From UBA6448 sp964345805 (lineage in GTDB: Bacteria > Bacillota_I > Bacilli_A > RF39 > UBA660), in the NCBI GenBank assembly GCA_964345805.1, contig CAYFSK010000002.1, forward strand, positions 1 to 64,000: a stretch of DNA of 64,000 nt, given 5' to 3'. Position numbers and translations under genes: made by a program. The notes under the pieces are model-generated. The model made no database searches. It was not told where the DNA came from and saw nothing but the letters and a program-made list of their open reading frames with translations. Below, piece after piece: positions 25,528-33,049 of the stretch (its first letter is position 1; each line of letters starts with the position of its first letter).

Positions 25528-25964
25528 AATACTGTTGGTAATTCTTCATCAAGGCTACTGTCTTTATTTGGAAAAATCTTATGTATGAAACTTCTAAAAA
25601 TGTTTATTCCCTCTTTTGTCGCTTGTAACAAGGCTATATCTTTTTGTAATTTAGCTTTATCATCATCAATACTTTTTAAAACATACTCTTCATATTTACA
25701 TCTTAAAAAAGCCATTTTCTCAATATTAGATAGATTATTATAGTTTTCTATACAATAATATGGATCGCTTGCTGTTTTAATATAATTGCGTAAGGTAAGA
25801 TCTTCTTTTGATATAGCGTCTTCTACAACAGATAGATTTTCTCCCAAAGCAATTCTTATTTCCTTTTCTTTTTCATATAGTCTTTCTCTTTCTTAAAATA
25901 TTGTGCTTGGTATGCTTCCTTCTATTTCACCACAAGCTATTTTTTCAAATATATTTTTTTCCAT
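25512..25964 (-). pseudogene. Small hypothetical protein gene interrupted by one early in-frame TAA
   Basis: A start with a strong RBS (AAGGGG, ATG at 25964) encodes MEKNIFEKIACGEIEGSIPS and TIF, then TAA at 25893-25895, then the same frame stays open for 126 codons (ERERLYEKEKEIRIALGENL onward, ending in VLRLVN). The only start after the TAA with a long frame is a TTG at 25847 without an RBS. The body is helical and charged; I recognise no family. The intact terminator and preserved RBS suggest a gene that was active recently. Nonsense mutation, sequence error or readthrough are all possible. Confidence 0.6.
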
Positions 25965-26030
25965 ATTTTTCCCCTTAAATATTTCAATATATGTTAATAT
26001 TAAGTCCAATAAAAGTCAATTTTATGTAAA

Positions 26031-26696
26031 CTATCTATGTTTACTTCTAACTTTTTCTTCTACAAGTGCTATGTTATTTAAAATTTCTTGTTCTATTATA
26101 TTTCTTGGTGTTAGTATCTGATAAAACAAATCTTTTGTATTCAAACAATATAAAACTTCTTGCATAAAGCCACTTATTCCCCCATATAAACCAGCAATTA
26201 ACCTGTTAGGACATACTTTATCTTTTATAAAACTTCTTCTTCTTGTATCTAAGTGAGTTATAACATTATCAAGTGGTATATTCCATTTTACCATTAATGT
26301 TGCAACCAGTTTAGCTTGATTATGAAGAGCATCATCATAAGATATGCCTTCACAAATTAATCTTTCTACACCAATGCTTTTAAAATTAAATGGGGTTCCC
26401 GTATGACAAGCAACCTCATTATCAGGAATAAATCTATAAATCATTTTATCACCAACAAGATAATGATAACCAATTCTATCACCATTTAAGCCATCAACAA
26501 GTATTTTATTAGCATAATGAGTCATATCATATTCTTTTGGACTTTTACCAAGACCAAGAGATACTTCATGAATAACAATATATTCCGGCTTTTGCACTAT
26601 TAGTTGTCTATTAGTACAGCCATATTTAGGTAATAATAAATCTTTAATTTCGCTATGCCAACTATTTTCAGTTGTATTTGTATAAAACTTTTTCAT
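26031..26696 (-). CDS. N-acetylmuramoyl-L-alanine amidase (Amidase_2/PGRP type)
   Basis: Cleaves the amide bond between MurNAc and L-Ala in peptidoglycan. The Amidase_2 fold is marked by YIVIHEVSLG (first zinc His), HYLVGD, EVACHTGTP, and NVITHLDTRRR (second zinc His), with VCPNRL supplying the third ligand position as Cys. The start is ATG 26696, with AGGGGAT upstream; the longer frame to 26759 lacks an RBS. There is no signal peptide or membrane helix, so it would be cytoplasmic unless released by a holin or non-classical route, as in phage endolysins. It stands alone between an interrupted gene and the rplT terminator. Confidence 0.8.
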   Translation of the reverse strand: MKKFYTNTTENSWHSEIKDLLLPKYGCTNRQLIVQKPEYIVIHEVSLGLGKSPKEYDMTHYANKILVDGLNGDRIGYHYLVGDKMIYRFIPDNEVACHTGTPFNFKSIGVERLICEGISYDDALHNQAKLVATLMVKWNIPLDNVITHLDTRRRSFIKDKVCPNRLIAGLYGGISGFMQEVLYCLNTKDLFYQILTPRNIIEQEILNNIALVEEKVRSKHR

Positions 26697-26764
26697 ATAA
26701 ATCCCCTTTTTTGTAGCTATTATGCTAACACAAACCCCATAAAAAGTCAATTTAGACATTAAAA

Positions 26765-26783
26765 AAAGCAGTTATGCTGCTTT
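26765..26783 (-). terminator. Intrinsic terminator of the infC-rpmI-rplT operon
   Basis: Stem AAAGCAG/CTGCTTT with a 5-nt loop followed by TTTT on the - strand. The rplT stop lies in the loop. Confidence 0.8.
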
Positions 26784-27323
26784 CTTTGTAGTATTCTTTT
26801 TAGCTACTGAAGTTTTCTTAGGTGCTGGTTTTTTTGTAACAGGTTTTTTAACTGCTTTTTTAACTTCTTCTTTCTTAACTTCAGTTTTTACTTCTTCTTT
26901 CTTAGTTTCTATTTTAATTTCTTCCTTCTTAGGTTCTTTCTTAACTTCAGCAGGAACAACTTTTTCACCATTTAATGCTTTTTTTGCAGTCTCAATTAAT
27001 GCTAAAAATGCTTTTTCATCATTAATTGCAAGTTCTGATAACATCTTACGATTTATTTCAATACCTGCAAGTGCAAGACCATTAATAAATTTAGAATAAC
27101 TAAGATCATTGTTACGGCATGCTGCATTAATTCTTGTAATCCAAAGTTTTCTAAAATTTCTCTTATTTTGTTTACGATCTCTATATGCATATGCACCACT
27201 ATGGAATAATTGTTCTTGAGCTGTTTTATATAATCTATGTTTACTTCCAAAATAACCTTTAGCTTGTTTTAATACTTTTCTTCTTCTGTTTTTTGCAACA
27301 GGTCCACGTTTAACTCTTGCCAT
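26772..27323 (-). CDS. rplT: 50S ribosomal protein L20 with a long Lys/Glu/Ala-rich tail
   Basis: Residues 1-117 are a normal L20, beginning MARVKRGPVAKNRRRKVLK and including the LWITRINAACR motif. L20 is needed early in 50S assembly and represses its own operon in other bacteria. After about residue 118 comes a low-complexity extension of some 65 residues made of EVKKEPKKEE-type and KKPVTKKPAPKK-type repeats, not present in typical L20 (about 118 residues). The extension is mixed acidic/basic at first and strongly basic at the end. Confidence 0.93.
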   Translation of the reverse strand: MARVKRGPVAKNRRRKVLKQAKGYFGSKHRLYKTAQEQLFHSGAYAYRDRKQNKRNFRKLWITRINAACRNNDLSYSKFINGLALAGIEINRKMLSELAINDEKAFLALIETAKKALNGEKVVPAEVKKEPKKEEIKIETKKEEVKTEVKKEEVKKAVKKPVTKKPAPKKTSVAKKNTTKKAA

Positions 27324-27333
27324 AATACCCCTC

Positions 27334-27528
27334 CTATATTACATTAGAAAGTCTTTTTGCTTGTCCACTTTCTAATACTCCTTTATTTCTTCTTTGTCTT
27401 ACTACCTTGCTTGAATCTTTAGCAGTTTTATGGTTTCCACCACTCTTTTTATAAACTAGAGAGCCATTTTTCTTTTTTCTTAATACTTTGCTACTAGCCT
27501 TATGAGTTTTTTGTTTACTTTTTGCCAT
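27334..27528 (-). CDS. rpmI: 50S ribosomal protein L35
   Basis: Small basic protein of 64 residues, beginning MAKSKQKTHKASSKVLRKK and ending with RRNKGVLESGQAKRLSNVI. The start at 27528 has AGGA upstream; an in-frame extension to 27561 would add residues that no L35 has. It lies between infC and rplT in the standard order. Confidence 0.93.
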   Translation of the reverse strand: MAKSKQKTHKASSKVLRKKKNGSLVYKKSGGNHKTAKDSSKVVRQRRNKGVLESGQAKRLSNVI

Positions 27529-27544
27529 GTTATATACATCCTTT

Positions 27545-28066
27545 CTATTTCTTAGGAGCAAGCATCATATATACTTGTCTTCCATCCATTTGAGGTTTTG
27601 TTTCAATATCTGCTACCTCAGATAATGCATCTGCAAATCTCAAAAGAACTGCTTTACCTAATTCAGGGTGAGCTATTTGTCTTCCTTTAAAACGAATAAA
27701 TGCTTTAATTTTATGACCTTTTTTAAGATAATTTTCAGCATTTCTTCTTCTTGTTTCAAAATCACCGACATCAATTGTAACCGATAAACGATATTCTTTT
27801 ACTTCCTTACTTGTTTCTCTTTGTTTTTTCAAAGCTTCTTTTTGTTTCTTTTGTTTTTCATAACGGCATTTATTATAATCCATTATTTTTGCAACTGCTG
27901 GTTTAGCCTCTGCGCTTACTAAAACTAAATCTAGTCCTGCAAAAGACGCAACCGTTAATGCATCTTCAAGGTTTTTAATTCCTAATTTTTCTCCATTTGG
28001 TCCAATAACCATTAATTCAGGTATTTTAATTTGTTCGTTTATTGGTAGTTCTTCAATCTTTGCTAT
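27545..28066 (-). CDS. infC: Translation initiation factor IF-3, probable AUA start
   Basis: Prevents premature 50S joining and checks start codons on the 30S subunit. The N domain (LPINEQIKIPELMVIGPNGE then LGI), linker, and C domain (RLSVTIDVGDFETRRRNAE; FRGRQIAHPELG; KPQMDGRQVYMMLAPKK) are all present. The ATG at 28114 lies inside a hairpin and would add 16 residues not seen in IF3. A GGAGG at 28076-28080 stands 9 nt before ATA (28064-28066), which gives IAKIEELPINEQ, matching normal IF3 beginnings; an ATT three codons later is the alternative. Rare starts such as AUU are known for infC and support autoregulation; this choice is an inference. Confidence 0.9.
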   Translation of the reverse strand: MAKIEELPINEQIKIPELMVIGPNGEKLGIKNLEDALTVASFAGLDLVLVSAEAKPAVAKIMDYNKCRYEKQKKQKEALKKQRETSKEVKEYRLSVTIDVGDFETRRRNAENYLKKGHKIKAFIRFKGRQIAHPELGKAVLLRFADALSEVADIETKPQMDGRQVYMMLAPKK

Positions 28067-28218
28067 GTTTCCTCGCCTCCATTTACAATTTAAAAGATGG
28101 ATATTAATATCCATCTTAAAAAACTCAAATCAACCGCTCTTTGCGGTATTTTAGGTTCTTTACCCATTGATTACTACTCAATAAGGTGGATATTTAAAAT
28201 CGCTTTCCTTCAAATAAC
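28067..28218 (-). promoter_or_regulatory. Attenuator-like leader of the infC-rpmI-rplT operon (L20-leader type)
   Basis: The leader of about 150 nt holds a terminator-like hairpin (28094-28117, AAGATGGATAT/ATATCCATCTT, then TTTT). An upstream segment (28183-28193, ATATCCACCTT on the - strand) can pair with its 5' arm at 10 of 11 positions, forming a rival antiterminator. A third hairpin CCGC/GCGG lies at 28132-28146. This matches the kind of autoregulation by L20 described for Firmicutes infC operons. Confidence 0.65.
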
Positions 28219-28224
28219 GATTAT

Positions 28225-28253
28225 ATATTACACTAATTTTATCGTTTTGTCAA
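28225..28253 (-). promoter_or_regulatory. SigA-type promoter for infC operon
   Basis: Perfect TTGACA (28248-28253) and TAATAT (28225-28230) with a 17-nt spacer on the - strand; a TATAAT lies 5 nt further down as an alternative -10. Confidence 0.65.
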
Positions 28254-28254
28254 A

Positions 28255-29349
28255 TTAATCTTTTTGGAATTTAGTAATGTTTTCAATTCTTACTGCAAGA
28301 TATGGTTTATCTTTTTTAGCTTCTTTAATAAATAAAGTAAATGGTTTATCAATATTTAAGTTTTTAGGTTTATCAACTGGTTTTGATAAAGCCATTGTTT
28401 CTTTAACATCAATAACGGCTTCACTTTTAACTTTACCACCTTTTTCATCAAGTTCAAAAATAATTGATTGAAGAGCAGCAGCAATAATATATTCCTTGTT
28501 TTCTAAACCATAAAATGGTTTATCTTGAAATTCTTTATATTCTCTTAAAATATTAAAATTGATATATGGCATTTTAAAGGTATCAAGTTCATCTAATGAT
28601 TTATTACCTTTATAGTGTTTACTATTTTCTTTAACATTTTGATAAGTCTTTTCAAAAGTTTTACCTTCATTATTAACAGTAATAATTAACTCATCATTTT
28701 GTTTAGTTTTTATTTTTATGGCAAAATCATTCTCATCATCATAATATAATATTTCAATATTACCTCTTGCCTCTTTATTATCATCTTTTAAACCAAAATA
28801 TTTAACATCTTCATATTTATTATCAAATTTATCGTTTTCCATAACAGAAAACTGTTTTAAATATTCAAACTCACGATAAAGCATTGTATAAAATAAATAT
28901 CTTCGATAATCAGTCCCATCTTTATCAAGAGCATCTTCACTCCAATCAATTAAATCAAGCACATCACTTGTTTGATCAAATTTATCTTTAATTGCTTTTT
29001 CTATTTTAGCTTTTAATTCCAAAGTTTTATAACCATAAGTTTTATAATAATATTCTTCAGAAATATCTTTTACAGAAAATGGTTCTTTATTTAAATTTTC
29101 TGCATATTTGATTTGGGGATTAAAAACAATATCTTTTTTAACTAAATCATTTTTTAAATCATTCCAAACTAATGAAAAAGTTCCACACCAAGCAGCATCA
29201 CCAGATATTTCATCAAGCACAGTTGGCACAACCTCAACTTCTTTAGTTAAAGTTTTTGTTGGCTTTTTCTTACCCATCGTTGCATAAATAATAGCTCCTG
29301 TAACACATAACGCAAGTAGTACAATAATTATGATAACATTTTTCTTCAT
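28255..29349 (-). CDS. Exported or membrane-anchored protein with serpin-like C-terminus
   Basis: 364 residues. An N-terminal helix (about 4-25, IIIIVLLALCVTGAIIYATM) after MKKN is a signal anchor; a Cys inside the helix is not followed by a lipobox-like pattern I would trust. The mature part is rich in Lys, Asp, Tyr. Near residue 55 it has WCGTFSLVWNDLKND. The last 80 residues (FELDEKGGKVKSEAVIDVK, then KPFTLFIKE and ENITKF) follow the order of the serpin hinge, reactive loop and HPFLF-type signature. The serpin link is an observation of pattern only; full-length similarity was not tested. It is separated from recA by the recA terminator region and has its own RBS (GAGGTGAATT). Confidence 0.5.
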   Translation of the reverse strand: MKKNVIIIIVLLALCVTGAIIYATMGKKKPTKTLTKEVEVVPTVLDEISGDAAWCGTFSLVWNDLKNDLVKKDIVFNPQIKYAENLNKEPFSVKDISEEYYYKTYGYKTLELKAKIEKAIKDKFDQTSDVLDLIDWSEDALDKDGTDYRRYLFYTMLYREFEYLKQFSVMENDKFDNKYEDVKYFGLKDDNKEARGNIEILYYDDENDFAIKIKTKQNDELIITVNNEGKTFEKTYQNVKENSKHYKGNKSLDELDTFKMPYINFNILREYKEFQDKPFYGLENKEYIIAAALQSIIFELDEKGGKVKSEAVIDVKETMALSKPVDKPKNLNIDKPFTLFIKEAKKDKPYLAVRIENITKFQKD

Positions 29350-29389
29350 AATTCACCTCTGATGTAATTATATCATATTACTAAAAAAA

Positions 29390-29408
29390 AACACGTTATC
29401 TACGTGTT
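29390..29408 (-). terminator. Intrinsic terminator of recA, containing the stop codon
   Basis: Stem AACACGT/ACGTGTT with 5-nt loop followed by a long T run on the - strand; the recA TAA (29407-29409) is in the stem. Confidence 0.85.
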
Positions 29409-30432
29409 ATTTTTTATCTTTTTTTTCTTCTTTAGTAAAGTAATGATCTCTTATTTGTTTTTCAAGGTCTTCTTTTAATTTAAGGTCTGTTTTTAATAAA
29501 GCCCTAACATTTTCTTTACCTTGACCAATCTTTTCTTCTTTATAAGAATACCAAGCTCCACTTTTTTCAATTATATTTAATTCGGTCGCTAAATCAACAA
29601 TTTCTCCCTCTTTTGATATACCTTCACCATATAATAAATCAACACATGCCGATTTAAATGGTGGTGCAACTTTATTTTTAACTACTTTAATATTCATCTT
29701 GTTACCAAGAATTTGATCACTATTTTTAATCTGCTCACCTTTTCTTACATCAAGTCTAACACTTGAATAGAATTTAAGAGCTCTTCCTCCTGGTGTTGTT
29801 TCTGGATTACCAAATAAAATACCTACTTTTTCTCTTAATTGATTAATAAAAATGGCTGTCGTTTTAGTTTTACTCATATTTCCAGATAATTTTCTTAAAG
29901 CTTGGCTCATTAATCTTGCTTGCAAGCCAATATGAGAATCGCCCATTTCCCCATCAATTTCTGCTTGAGGAACAAGTGCTGCAACCGAGTCAATTACAAT
30001 TAAATCAATCGCATTACTTTTTACAAGAGCATCACATATTTCAAGTGCTTGCTCTCCTGTATCGGGTTGAGACAATAAAAGTTCATTTATATCAACACCT
30101 AGTTTTGATGCATATACTGGATCAAGAGCATGCTCAGCATCAATAAAAGCTGCTCTTCCTTTATTTTTTTGTACCGCTGCTATAGCCTGAAGAGCAATAG
30201 TTGTTTTACCACTACTTTCAGGACCAAATATCTCAATAATTCTCCCCTTTGGATATCCTCCAACACCTAAGGCAATGTCTAAAGTAAGTGAACCACTACT
30301 AGTAGTTTCTATTTCTTTATGGCCTTCATCACCAAGTATCATTATTGCTTCTTTTCCAAATTGTTTTTGAATATCAGCGAGTACTTGATCTAGTGCTTTA
30401 TCTTTATTATTTTCGTTTTTTAAAGCCTTCAT
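29407..30432 (-). CDS. recA: Recombinase RecA
   Basis: ATP-dependent strand-exchange protein and SOS co-protease. Walker A is GPESSGKTT near residue 58-66, Walker B is LIVIDSVAAL near 132-141, and the L1/L2 DNA loops include INQLREKVGILFGNPETTPGG. The ATG at 30432 follows AAGGAG by six nt; the in-frame TTG at 30459 has no RBS. 341 residues, normal. The stop is within the terminator stem. No LexA-like operator was found upstream by eye. Confidence 0.96.
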   Translation of the reverse strand: MKALKNENNKDKALDQVLADIQKQFGKEAIMILGDEGHKEIETTSSGSLTLDIALGVGGYPKGRIIEIFGPESSGKTTIALQAIAAVQKNKGRAAFIDAEHALDPVYASKLGVDINELLLSQPDTGEQALEICDALVKSNAIDLIVIDSVAALVPQAEIDGEMGDSHIGLQARLMSQALRKLSGNMSKTKTTAIFINQLREKVGILFGNPETTPGGRALKFYSSVRLDVRKGEQIKNSDQILGNKMNIKVVKNKVAPPFKSACVDLLYGEGISKEGEIVDLATELNIIEKSGAWYSYKEEKIGQGKENVRALLKTDLKLKEDLEKQIRDHYFTKEEKKDKK

Positions 30433-30543
30433 TATGTTCTCCTTTATTAACTCTGACAAATTAATTGTATCTTATAAAAAATTAAAAGTCAATAACTTTT
30501 TACGAATATTTGTTCGCTATGGTAAAATTTAAAAAATATTCAC

Positions 30544-31434
30544 TTATTTATGAATATTTCTATGATTTATACTTATTAATTCCATATCAGTTGTTAAATG
30601 TTTTATTCTTTCAATTATTCTACTTGCATTAATAAAATCAATACTTCCAGCCTCACCACTAAGTTTTTTTTCAAGTTCTTCGATATTTAAATTACTTGTA
30701 AAAAAAGTAGTTAAATTATTATTCATTCGATGCTGTAAAATAGTTCCTAAAATTTCATCTCTACCCCACTCAGTTACTTTTTCAGCACCAATATCATCTA
30801 AAACAAGAATTTCAACGTTACTTAAATAGGAAACTTTATTATCAACTTCTCTAAAATCATTTTTTAAGTTTCTTAGTAATTCTGGATAATAAATAAGTTC
30901 ATATCTAACATCCTTTTTTTCTCTTAATTCATTAAGAAGTGCAGATAATAAAAACGTTTTACCACTTCCAAAACTTCCATGTAAATATAATCCTTTATTA
31001 ATTTTACTTGGATCATAATTATCATAAAATTCTTTTAACCATTTTATTAATTTAACTCTCTTTTTATCAGTTACATCTATATCTTTCATTCGTGCATTAT
31101 CAAGAATAGTAGATGCCTTTTTTTCTTTTATTTGTTCATCACGCAGTTTTAATTTCTTACAAGGTATATAATCAAAAGTTACTCTGCTTCCTTTTTTCTG
31201 TGGATAATATACATATCCTTTAATGTTGTTTTTACAACTGCTAAGTCCTGGACAATTCTTACAATTATCTAGTTCTTGAAGTGTATCTTCTAAAGAAGTT
31301 ATATTATTATTTAATTCTTCTTCACTTAATTTAATTTTTTTTGAAAGATTTACTAACTTAACATTCATCATACTTGCTTTTTTCTTATTAACAACTTTAG
31401 TTGAAGTTTTAATGTTTTCACTTAATTTTTTCAT
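30544..31434 (-). CDS. dnaI: Primosomal protein DnaI (helicase loader)
   Basis: AAA+ ATPase that loads the replicative helicase. An N-terminal Cys cluster (CKNCPGLSSC near residues 57-67) matches the zinc-binding DnaI N domain. The AAA+ domain has Walker A GSFGSGKTFLL near 150, Walker B VEILVLDDIGAE near 207, and sensor 1 TFFTSNLNIEEL. Its ATG shares one base with the dnaB stop (TAATG). 296 residues, as expected. Confidence 0.92.
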   Translation of the reverse strand: MKKLSENIKTSTKVVNKKKASMMNVKLVNLSKKIKLSEEELNNNITSLEDTLQELDNCKNCPGLSSCKNNIKGYVYYPQKKGSRVTFDYIPCKKLKLRDEQIKEKKASTILDNARMKDIDVTDKKRVKLIKWLKEFYDNYDPSKINKGLYLHGSFGSGKTFLLSALLNELREKKDVRYELIYYPELLRNLKNDFREVDNKVSYLSNVEILVLDDIGAEKVTEWGRDEILGTILQHRMNNNLTTFFTSNLNIEELEKKLSGEAGSIDFINASRIIERIKHLTTDMELISINHRNIHK

Positions 31435-32699
31435 TATTCAAACTCCTTAAGAAGTTCTTGAAGATCACTTTTTTCTTCTTCACTTACTTCTTCTTTAGCT
31501 ATATCTTTTTTAAACCAAGTTGGAACAGCTGCTTCTTTTTTGGTTTTGCTTGAATTTCCTTTAGTTGTTCTTTTATTTTCTTTAGCAGCAAAACTCATTG
31601 CCTCAGCAGCTGTTTTTATTCCAGCTTTACGCCACTGGGAAGCAATAGTTTCTACATAAGCATTTGTTAGACGATTATTATTTTTACGCAAGCAATAATC
31701 AAGTAAAACATTTACAACTGCTGGTGTTAATTCTAGATCAAGAAGCAGACTTTCAACAAGCTTTAATTCTTTAGCAGTTGGATTAACACCTTTATTTTTA
31801 ATTTTTAAAAAATCATATGGCGATGTATTTTCAAACATAGCAATAGCTTTTGATCTAATCGAAGTATCTCCTTTTGCCTTTTTTAAGTAATCTGGCTGAG
31901 ATCTATATACTATAGTTGGAAGACGTCCAGATGAAAGTTCATAATATTTTCTTGTAGTTTCCCTTAACAAGGTTTTATCTATCATACCAAATTCATTAAT
32001 GCTTTTTCTAATAAATTCAATCATTTTTAAAGTATCTGCATTATATATAAATGATAAGTTATCAATTAATTCTTTAGTCTTTTTATTTAAAGCTTTTTCA
32101 TTCAATATATTTTTAGGAATACTTGCCATTATTAAATCATAATCAATTTGACTTTTTAAGATAACATCAGATGTTTCTCTTTCTTTTATATCATGAACTT
32201 CTTTAGTATTTTTAGGTTCATATACACTATCAAGCTGTTTAGTAATTTCTGTATATTCAGATAAGTCATATTTTTTCTTTTGATAAGATTTAATTAATTT
32301 ATCATATTCTTCAGAACCCATATTATTATATAAAACAACACCAAAAATAGGATGGTTTAAAAATTCATTAGCTGATAGTGGTGAATAAAGTTCATATATA
32401 TATATTAAAACATTTTCTTCTTTAACATAAGTTTTTATAAGACCTACTGCCTCAAGAGATTCTCTTGCTTCTTTAATACTTTTACTAGAGCATTTTAAAA
32501 CACTCATTAAATGATGATGGAGAAGATATGATGTTTCATCCAAATCTTTTAAATCTTCCCAAAAAGTTAAATATAATAAAATAGCTATTGGACCAACAAT
32601 AGGCATATAAAAACTCATTAAGTTTTTCTTATCAATATCACTTAATATAGTCTTATTAATTACTTTATATCTATCTGCTGGTAAGATATTATAACTCAT
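31434..32699 (-). CDS. dnaB: Replication initiation protein DnaB (DnaD/DnaB family, Firmicutes type)
   Basis: Firmicutes DnaB (not the helicase) remodels DnaA-bound origins with DnaD and DnaI. Residues 1-140 form the winged-helix N domain (YLTFWEDLKDLDE); around 195-265 and 300-360 lie the DnaD-like helical domains with the YYELSSGRLPTIVYRSQPDYL and LLDYCLRKNN motifs. The tail is charged. Gene order dnaB-dnaI is as in B. subtilis. The symbol is that of the B. subtilis gene and should not be confused with the E. coli helicase. Confidence 0.88.
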   Translation of the reverse strand: MSYNILPADRYKVINKTILSDIDKKNLMSFYMPIVGPIAILLYLTFWEDLKDLDETSYLLHHHLMSVLKCSSKSIKEARESLEAVGLIKTYVKEENVLIYIYELYSPLSANEFLNHPIFGVVLYNNMGSEEYDKLIKSYQKKKYDLSEYTEITKQLDSVYEPKNTKEVHDIKERETSDVILKSQIDYDLIMASIPKNILNEKALNKKTKELIDNLSFIYNADTLKMIEFIRKSINEFGMIDKTLLRETTRKYYELSSGRLPTIVYRSQPDYLKKAKGDTSIRSKAIAMFENTSPYDFLKIKNKGVNPTAKELKLVESLLLDLELTPAVVNVLLDYCLRKNNNRLTNAYVETIASQWRKAGIKTAAEAMSFAAKENKRTTKGNSSKTKKEAAVPTWFKKDIAKEEVSEEEKSDLQELLKEFE

Positions 32700-32760
32700 A
32701 GCTACTCCTTAAAATTATTATAACTTATAATATCACAAATCTCAAATAACCCAAATAAAA

Positions 32761-32780
32761 AAACACTTTTTAAAGTGTTT
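32761..32780 (-). terminator. Intrinsic terminator overlapping a stop codon
   Basis: AAACACTTTAAAAAGTGTTT hairpin followed by T run on the - strand; the TAA of the 73-residue gene (32779-32781) touches the stem. Confidence 0.8.
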
Positions 32781-33000
32781 ATCTTTGTGCTTCTCTTTCA
32801 TCTTCAATTACTTCTGATGATTCAATAAGTGCTTTTTGATTTTTAATAAGAAAGTCATATAAACTATGTTGCTGAACATAATATGCTCTATCAGCTAAAT
32901 CGCCATGATTTTGATTACCATCATTTAACTCTCTTTTTTCTTGTTGCAATTGTTTAAGCACTTCTAATCTTGTTTCAAGTTCTTCTCTAGTTACTTTCAT
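32779..33000 (-). CDS. Small charged hypothetical protein
   Basis: 73 residues, mostly helical by composition: MKVTREELETRLEVLKQLQQ, a Gly/Asn-rich break near 28-35 (NDGNQNHGDL), then ADRAYYVQQHSLYDFLIKNQ and an acidic end. It has a perfect RBS (GGAGGG, ATG 33000) and its own terminator, so it is probably expressed. No cysteine, no membrane helix. I recognise no family. It sits between the patatin gene and dnaB, 50 nt after the former. Confidence 0.65.
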   Translation of the reverse strand: MKVTREELETRLEVLKQLQQEKRELNDGNQNHGDLADRAYYVQQHSLYDFLIKNQKALIESSEVIEDEREAQR

Positions 33001-33049
33001 ACAAATACCCTCCTAAAATTATTATCCCAAAAAAGATTTTTATTGTCAA

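Noticed and set aside
27053..27250. ORF inside rplT on the same strand, and other shadow ORFs
   Set aside because: Out-of-frame with a strongly conserved protein; composition not protein-like.
28067..28114. infC start at ATG 28114
   Set aside because: Lies in the leader hairpin and adds residues unlike IF3; the GGAGG is downstream of it.
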